In this document: positions 36,421 through 41,527 of the stretch, piece after piece | Layout of the letters: each line of letters starts with the position of its first letter | Position numbering within the stretch: position 1 is the first letter of the stretch | From: Bacteroidales bacterium | GTDB lineage: Bacteria; Bacteroidota; Bacteroidia; Bacteroidales; JAADJA01 | Direction of reading: 5' to 3' | Assembly: GCA_021740645.1 (NCBI GenBank) | Contig: JAIOZL010000043.1 | Location: 1 to 41,527 of the forward strand | DNA: 41,527 nucleotides | Position numbers and translations under genes: made by a program | Notes under the pieces: model-generated | What the model saw: only the letters and a program-made list of their open reading frames with translations | Databases searched by the model: none | What the model was told of the DNA's origin: nothing

Positions 36421-39400
36421 ATGAATATTACAGAAATTTCAATAAAACGGCCATCGCTCATTATCGTTCTTTTTAGTGTGTTTACACTTCTCGGAATTAT
36501 TGGCTACAAAAATCTGAGCTATGAATTATTGCCCGATTTTAACCAGCCGGTGGTGGTAATAAAAACCATGTATCCGGGAGCCGAACCACAGGAAGTAGAA
36601 ACTTCGGTTTCAAGAAAAATTGAAGATGCCCTTTCGAATCTTGAAGGAGTCGATTTTTTGGAAACCAAGTCGATGCCCAACGCTTCGGTAATTATTGCCA
36701 ATCTGAAATACGGAACCAATGTTGACAACGCCATGCAGGATGCTCAACGTTATATCGACAATATCCGCAAAGATTTGCCCGCCGATATTCAAAGTCCGGT
36801 AATGAGTAAGGTTTCGCCAAACGATTTGCCCATTATTTCTATAAGCGCTACCAGTAATTTGCCTGAAACAGAGTTCTATCAGAAGATGAAAGATGATTTT
36901 CTTCCACAAATTCAGCAATTAAAAGGGGTGGCAGAAATTACACTTTTGGGTGGCGAAGAGCGCGAAATACAGGTAAAGGTTGACCAGGATAAATTAAGAC
37001 TTTACCGCATTTCGCTTTCGCAGGTTGTTGAATCAATTAACCGCTCTGGTCTGGATTTGCCAGCCGGAAAAGTGCAGACTGAAAAAGAAAATAATTCAGT
37101 TCGATTAACCGGCAAGTTTGCCACTGTTGGCGATATAATGAATGTACAAATAGCCATGCCTTTCCCCGGAAGTCCGGTGTATGTAAAAGATTTAGCGACT
37201 GTTACCGACGGCGTAAAAGAAATTGCTTCAGTTAGTCGCTATAACGGAAACAACGGAATTGGTTTGTTACTGAAAAAGCAAGGCGATGCCAATGCTGTGG
37301 ATGTTTCGGAGTTGGTACGCGAAAAACTGCAACACATCGAAGAGCAAAACCCAGAGTCCGGAGTAAAATTTATAATCGCCGACGACTCTACCGACAATAC
37401 TATTGCCGCTGTAGAATCGGTGGTTCACGATTTGATTCTTGCCGTTATTTTGGTGTCAATTGTTATGTTGCTGTTTTTGAGAAGCTACCGGAATTCGTTG
37501 ATTGTACTTATTTCCATTCCAACTTCGCTGGTAACTGCTTTTGCAGTAATGTGGCTTTTAGGCTACACTTTAAACTTAATGACATTGCTGGCCATGTCGC
37601 TGATTATTGGAATATTAGTGGATGATGCCATTGTGGTACTCGAAAATATACAGCGACATCTGGACATGGGCAAAGAAAAAAGAACCGCCGCGATGGACGG
37701 TCGAATGGAAATTGGTTTTTCAGCGCTCTCCATTACTTTGGTCGATGTAGTGGTTTTTCTCCCTATTTTGTTTTTACAGGTTTTTATTGCCGATATGCTC
37801 AAACAATTCGCAGTAGTTGTAATTACTTCAACCCTCACCAGTTTGCTGGTAGGTTTTACTTTAACACCCTGGCTGGCATCGCGAATTGGTGAAAAAGAAG
37901 ACCTGAAACCAACTAACTTTTTTAACCGCTTTTTACTTTGGTTCGAGCGCCAGCTTCAGTCGTTTATTCAATGGTATGGTTCGTTGTTAAAATGGGTTCT
38001 GAGCCACAAATTGATATTTACAGGAATTGTACTTGCGTTGTTGGTTTTTACCGGTGGAATGATGAAACAGGGAATTATCGGGAAAGAAATGATGTCAACC
38101 GGAGACCAGGGGAAATTTCGTTTGAACCTTGAATTTGATAAAACCATCACCGTTCAGCAAAATAATATTGTTTCGCAACAAGTCGAAAATTACATTCTTC
38201 AGCATAATGAAGTTGCAACACTTTTCAGCAATATTGCAGGTCCCAGTACCGGAATCGGGAGTTTGGGCGTTGGTTCAACCAATAAATCGGAATTTACCAT
38301 TCAGCTAAAACCGGAAAGCGAAAGAGATATTAAAACCGAGGCATTTATGAAAATGCTGCGAAACGAGCTGGAATCGGAATTTGCAGGGATAAATTTTTCA
38401 ATGGCGGTAATTGGTTTGTTGCCAAAATCGGCTCCGATAAAAATTACATTAAGCGGAGCAAATCTCGATGAAGTAATGAAAGCATCGGAAGAACTGCAGG
38501 CAGTTATCGAGCAAATTCCCGGAGCCGACAATGTACAACTATCGGTAGTGGAAGGAAATCCGGAGTACAAAGTGATTCCTGATAAAGATAAGATGCAGCG
38601 GTTGGGATTAAATACCGCTTATGTGGGAATAAATTTACGCGCTGCATTTACCGGAAACGAAGATGCTACACTTACCGAAAATGGCACAGAATATCCGGTG
38701 CGCATTTGGCTCGACGATTTTAACCGCAAAAACTTTGAAGATGTACAAAATCTGACCATTGTAAATCCAATGAATTTGCCAGTTGAAATTTCTCAATTTG
38801 CAGAAGTTGTACAAGATAATTCGCCATCGCTGCTCGAACGTCTCGACAGGCAAGCCTCCGTAACGTTAACTGCCGAATCGTTTGGAAGGCCCTCGGGAAC
38901 ATTGGCGGATGAGGTAATTGCATATCTCGATGCCCAACCACTACCCGAAAATGTAAAACTTTCATGGGGAGCCGACATTAAAACACAAAATGACAGTTTT
39001 GGCGCACTTGGCTCGGTTTTGCTGATTTCGTTTATTCTTATCTACCTGATTATGGTAGCCTTGTACGATAGTTTTATTTATCCGTTTGTTGCGTTATTTG
39101 GAATTCCGGTGTCTGCTATTGGTGCATTTTTGGCATTGAACCTTTCGGCTAACGATATTACTTTATTTGCTCTTTTAGGTTTGATAATGTTGATGGGGTT
39201 GGTAACCAAAAATGCCATTCTGATTGTGGATTTTACCAACCAGCTAAAAGCACAAGGAAAACATTTTAAAGAAGCACTGATTATTGCCGGGAAAGAACGG
39301 ATGCGCCCCATTTTAATGACAACGCTTGCTATGGCAATCGGAATGTTACCCATTGCACTTGCTCAGGGAACTGCCAGCGAATGGAAAAACGGACTGGCGT

Positions 39401-39516
39401 GGGTAATTATTGGCGGATTGCTTTCGTCCTTAATTCTGACCGTGTTTTTGGTTCCTGTAGTTTATTATGTGGTCGATTCTATCAAGGAAAGAATCGACAA
39501 AACAAAAAGGAAATAA
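36421..39516 (+). CDS. RND efflux permease (AcrB/HAE family)
   Basis: This 1031-aa inner-membrane proton-driven transporter starts with the first helix (SLIIVLFSVFTLLGIIGY) and a porter-domain block with ELLPDFNQPVV and YPGAEPQEVE. Helices 2-6 include the paired aspartates of the proton relay (GILVDDAIVVLENIQRH, near 399-400 of TM4). The repeat is seen again in the second half, with LMGLVTKNAILIVDF carrying the conserved Lys of TM10. Length is normal and no frame damage is seen. The substrate cannot be read from the sequence; the accompanying lipase-like protein suggests lipophilic compounds (inference). Confidence 0.95.
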   Translation: MNITEISIKRPSLIIVLFSVFTLLGIIGYKNLSYELLPDFNQPVVVIKTMYPGAEPQEVETSVSRKIEDALSNLEGVDFLETKSMPNASVIIANLKYGTNVDNAMQDAQRYIDNIRKDLPADIQSPVMSKVSPNDLPIISISATSNLPETEFYQKMKDDFLPQIQQLKGVAEITLLGGEEREIQVKVDQDKLRLYRISLSQVVESINRSGLDLPAGKVQTEKENNSVRLTGKFATVGDIMNVQIAMPFPGSPVYVKDLATVTDGVKEIASVSRYNGNNGIGLLLKKQGDANAVDVSELVREKLQHIEEQNPESGVKFIIADDSTDNTIAAVESVVHDLILAVILVSIVMLLFLRSYRNSLIVLISIPTSLVTAFAVMWLLGYTLNLMTLLAMSLIIGILVDDAIVVLENIQRHLDMGKEKRTAAMDGRMEIGFSALSITLVDVVVFLPILFLQVFIADMLKQFAVVVITSTLTSLLVGFTLTPWLASRIGEKEDLKPTNFFNRFLLWFERQLQSFIQWYGSLLKWVLSHKLIFTGIVLALLVFTGGMMKQGIIGKEMMSTGDQGKFRLNLEFDKTITVQQNNIVSQQVENYILQHNEVATLFSNIAGPSTGIGSLGVGSTNKSEFTIQLKPESERDIKTEAFMKMLRNELESEFAGINFSMAVIGLLPKSAPIKITLSGANLDEVMKASEELQAVIEQIPGADNVQLSVVEGNPEYKVIPDKDKMQRLGLNTAYVGINLRAAFTGNEDATLTENGTEYPVRIWLDDFNRKNFEDVQNLTIVNPMNLPVEISQFAEVVQDNSPSLLERLDRQASVTLTAESFGRPSGTLADEVIAYLDAQPLPENVKLSWGADIKTQNDSFGALGSVLLISFILIYLIMVALYDSFIYPFVALFGIPVSAIGAFLALNLSANDITLFALLGLIMLMGLVTKNAILIVDFTNQLKAQGKHFKEALIIAGKERMRPILMTTLAMAIGMLPIALAQGTASEWKNGLAWVIIGGLLSSLILTVFLVPVVYYVVDSIKERIDKTKRK

Positions 39517-39517
39517 A

Positions 39518-39967
39518 ATGGGAAAAACAATCGTATTCATACAACTTCAGTTGACAATGGTGTTGTTTTCTTCATTCCATATTAAAGAGGAAACTACTTA
39601 TCCATTGACTGTTGCGGTAAAAGATTTGCGAAATTCAAATGGTGTTGTTCAATTTGCCCTCTATAATAATTCAAACTCCTTTCCTGATGAACACTATGAA
39701 AAATACTTTCGGAAACTTACCGCAAAAATTATAAATGGAACTTCCGAAATAACATTCGGAAATCTTCCGCCTGGAAAATATGCAGTAAATATTTTACATG
39801 ATGAGGATGAAGACGGAAAAATAAAAAAAGGAATTATTCTTCCAAAAGAAGGAATTGGTTTTTCAAATTATCAGTCCATTGGTTTAACAAATAGACCAGC
39901 ATTTAAAAAAGCCTCTTTTAATTTGTCAGGCAATAAAAAAATAGACGTTAAAATAATATATCTGTAA
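39518..39967 (+). CDS. DUF2141 secreted protein
   Basis: This 149-aa protein has an N-terminal hydrophobic segment (IVFIQLQLTMVLFSSF), likely a signal peptide. The rest matches the DUF2141 pattern: LTVAVKDLRNSNGVVQFALYN, FGNLPPGKYAVNILHDEDEDGKI, PKEGIGFSNY and RPAFKKASF. The family is periplasmic or exported, of unknown function, with an immunoglobulin-like beta fold likely. ATG 39518 lies 1 bp after the permease stop; a longer frame back to 39467 would overlap the permease gene. It is translated with the pump genes. Confidence 0.86.
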   Translation: MGKTIVFIQLQLTMVLFSSFHIKEETTYPLTVAVKDLRNSNGVVQFALYNNSNSFPDEHYEKYFRKLTAKIINGTSEITFGNLPPGKYAVNILHDEDEDGKIKKGIILPKEGIGFSNYQSIGLTNRPAFKKASFNLSGNKKIDVKIIYL

Positions 39968-39969
39968 AA

Positions 39970-40866
39970 ATGAGGAAAATGTATTTTTTAATTTTGGCAA
40001 TCGTTTTGTTGACTTTTTCTGCTCAAAGTCAGGAAGACAATAGTATTCAAAAGAATGATTTGCCTTTAATTTCACAAGTAAATCAGGGTAACAGTTACAT
40101 TACCTTTCCAACCGATATTGGAAATATTGAACCTCTTTGGTTTGAAGGAAATGTGATACCGAATTTTTATATAAGGCAAAGTAAGAATTCCCGTTTAATG
40201 GGAGTTCTTACACCACAAATTATTATTCGAATGTATCAGGAAGAATCGTTTCCGGTACGAACACCCAGTTATTTGCCACAACTCACATTATATTATTTGT
40301 TAAACGAAAAAGCAAATTCGCAGAATTTAAGTTTGTACGGTCGTGTTGGTCATCATTCCAACGGACAGGACAATGATTTCTTTCTGGAAGATGGAAGAAT
40401 AAACCTGAAATCAGGGGATTTTTCCACTAATTTTTTAGAATTGGGATTGATTAAAACCAATATTAGTACGCGGTTTAATGCATATCAGTTTTTTAAGACT
40501 TCATTTGAAATACATCCCAAAGGTTTTATTCAGGAAGAACTGGTGGGCATTTACAGTCAGTTTCGCTGGCACAACTCATTTTCAATATTTAAACTGGCAT
40601 CAGATAAAAATCAACTAGATTCCCAAAAGCCAAATTTTTCAATTAAAGGAGAAACAACCTGGATGTTTGGCGATTACAATAACCTTGAAACTTTCTCTGT
40701 TGAAAGGCTAAACCTGAGCCTAACTTTTTACTATCATCCCAAATTCCTAGAAGACATTGGTATTTTCGTTCAATATTATCATGGTTCCGATTATTACAAC
40801 ATGTATTTCAACCATCGGCTTGATGTGCTTCGGTTTGGAATAATGACAGAAAAATTACGGTTTTAA
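39970..40866 (+). CDS. OMPLA-like outer-membrane phospholipase A (putative)
   Basis: This 298-aa protein has a clear signal peptide (MRKMYFLILAIVLLTFSAQSQ) and alternating strand-rich sequence ending LDVLRFGIMTEKLRF, typical of a beta-barrel with an aromatic C-terminus. GRVGHHSNGQ (124-133) matches the OMPLA/PldA active-site pattern H-x-S-N-G, with His128 and Ser130. The third catalytic residue (Asn about 12 later in E. coli PldA) is not exactly placed; Asn145 is the nearest candidate. If active, it would hydrolyse phospholipids in the outer-membrane outer leaflet. It starts 2 bp after the DUF2141 gene. Confidence 0.68.
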   Translation: MRKMYFLILAIVLLTFSAQSQEDNSIQKNDLPLISQVNQGNSYITFPTDIGNIEPLWFEGNVIPNFYIRQSKNSRLMGVLTPQIIIRMYQEESFPVRTPSYLPQLTLYYLLNEKANSQNLSLYGRVGHHSNGQDNDFFLEDGRINLKSGDFSTNFLELGLIKTNISTRFNAYQFFKTSFEIHPKGFIQEELVGIYSQFRWHNSFSIFKLASDKNQLDSQKPNFSIKGETTWMFGDYNNLETFSVERLNLSLTFYYHPKFLEDIGIFVQYYHGSDYYNMYFNHRLDVLRFGIMTEKLRF

Positions 40867-40879
40867 CAAGCAAGAATAA

Positions 40880-41263
40880 ATGAAACCAACTATTTTAAAC
40901 ACGGAACAAAAAATTCATGAAGCAGCAAAAAAAGTCTTTTTGAAATATGGTTTTCATGGAACCAAACTTCAACAAGTTGCTGAAACCGCCAATGTCAATA
41001 AATCGGTCATTCATTATTATTATCGGACAAAGGTAAAGTTGTACAAGGCAATTTTGAGAAATATAATTTTGTATATCGAATCGGCTGATTTTACTGATAA
41101 AAATTCTCAGGAAGAAAATTTGAAAGTGAAGTGGTTTCTTTTCTCAGAAATTTATAATAATAAATGCCTTCTTGAAAATACGGTCAAAGAACTGTACCCA
41201 AGCCAATGGAGGGAAAAACTACAACGGTTATTAGTCTTGTTTGATATTGAGCAGATATTTTAA
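40880..41263 (+). CDS. Short TetR family regulator, possibly truncated
   Basis: This 127-aa protein has a well-preserved TetR DNA-binding domain (IHEAAKKVFLKYGFHGTKLQQVAETANVNKSVIHYYYRTKVKLY, about 11-55). The ligand domain is only about 70 residues, while full TetR proteins have about 190-210 residues in total. The frame ends 44 bp before structured repeat B. It may be a gene truncated when the cassette boundary formed, or a naturally short variant. No operator palindrome is seen before it; it starts 13 bp after the OMPLA-like gene and is probably co-transcribed. Confidence 0.75.
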   Translation: MKPTILNTEQKIHEAAKKVFLKYGFHGTKLQQVAETANVNKSVIHYYYRTKVKLYKAILRNIILYIESADFTDKNSQEENLKVKWFLFSEIYNNKCLLENTVKELYPSQWREKLQRLLVLFDIEQIF

Positions 41264-41306
41264 ACTTACGAGTCAAACATTAAATTTTATTTTTAAATCA
41301 CTACAA

Positions 41307-41414
41307 TTGCAAGCACATTGCCAAAGCCCCACAAGCCAATGCTTCAACCAAAGCTTTGTCAAAGAGCTTGCAAAGCCAACCCACAGTGTGAGATTATTTA
41401 AAAATTTTGCCGAC
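41307..41414. repeat. Structured repeat, copy B (right of efflux cassette)
   Basis: Outer arms TTGCAAGC (41307-41314) and GCTTGCAA (41366-41373) are perfectly complementary but differ from those of copy A. The interior repeats the plan of copy A: ACA/AGA 3x3 loop, TTGCC (41318-41322) against GTCAA (41358-41362, one mismatch), AAAGC (41323-41327) with GCTTT (41353-41357), and a 25-nt terminal loop. ATTTTGCCGAC recurs at 41404-41414, here 30 nt beyond the arm instead of touching it. Same orientation as copy A, 9170 bp away. Confidence 0.75.
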
Positions 41415-41463
41415 ATTTAGAAAATAAAAAACGAAGACACACAATCCGTCAGGAAAATGTATA

Positions 41464-41527
41464 ATGCCAAATAAACTGAATAATGCCAGTGGATTGTTGG
41501 TCAGAAATACAGAACACCAGGCGGTAA
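41464..41527 (+). CDS. Possible 5' end of a CDS at the window edge
   Basis: ATG 41464 opens a frame of 21 codons (MPNKLNNASGLLVRN...) that runs off the window. Nothing identifies it. ATAATGCCA occurs twice here (41462-41470 and 41480s-41490s region), so the sequence may instead belong to the repeat surroundings. Low confidence. Confidence 0.2.
   Translation, partial: MPNKLNNASGLLVRNTEHQAV

Noticed and set aside
1..41527. tRNA, rRNA, CRISPR arrays and insertion-sequence transposases
   Set aside because: I saw no cloverleaf, no regularly spaced repeat array and no transposase motif on either strand.

Overview
The window looks like chromosomal DNA from a low-GC member of the Bacteroidota, probably an environmental Bacteroidales/Marinilabiliales-type organism. 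The evidence is: promoters of the TTTG-(about 20)-TAnnTTTG type at 30700-30731 and 32334-32366; few Shine-Dalgarno sequences; a Bacteroides-type HU-related protein; a DUF2141 protein; and long PAS-rich hybrid histidine kinases. Every gene I accept is on the + strand.

Region 1 (about 1-11.5 kb) is a signalling block. It holds an eight-PAS hybrid histidine kinase, a FIST-domain sensor protein, a second hybrid kinase with GAF and PAS domains, a receiver-histidine kinase and a single-domain response regulator. The two hybrid kinases share a homologous histidine-free C-terminal helical domain.

Region 2 (11.5-29.9 kb) is an exopolysaccharide or capsule locus of the Wzx/Wzy type. The initiating sugar transferase carries an N-terminal pseudo-receiver domain with Glu at the phospho-Asp position. 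It is followed by a half-length TolC-like protein, a Wzc-like chain-length protein with a degraded kinase domain, a flippase and an O-antigen-ligase-like polymerase. Then come six glycosyltransferases, UDP-glucose 6-dehydrogenase, an asparagine-synthetase-like amidotransferase lacking the N-terminal Cys, a YdcF/DUF218-like protein and a hexapeptide acyltransferase. The product probably contains uronic acid, possibly amidated and acylated. Genes are packed closely except for a gap of about 270 bp at 28413-28680, which contains several strong stems and may be a cis-acting RNA. A good intrinsic terminator closes the locus at 29967-29998.

Region 3 (29.9-32.3 kb) is a boundary with mobile character. 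It holds an HU-related gene preceded by two palindromic boxes, an intact tyrosine recombinase with a palindrome inside its promoter, and short repeats.

Region 4 (32.4-41.3 kb) is an efflux cassette: TetR, cupin, second TetR, TolC, membrane-fusion protein, RND permease, DUF2141 protein, OMPLA-like outer-membrane protein and a short third TetR. One palindrome (GTGAATATTCAC) lies upstream of the first TetR gene, in diverged form upstream of the second, and exactly again at the start of tolC, so one regulator may control all three. The cassette is bracketed by two copies of a structured repeat (32137-32201 and 41307-41373). Their 53-nt cores are about 90% identical, but the outer arms differ in sequence while staying fully complementary. 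This pair is the most unusual feature of the window and may be a folded recombination site.
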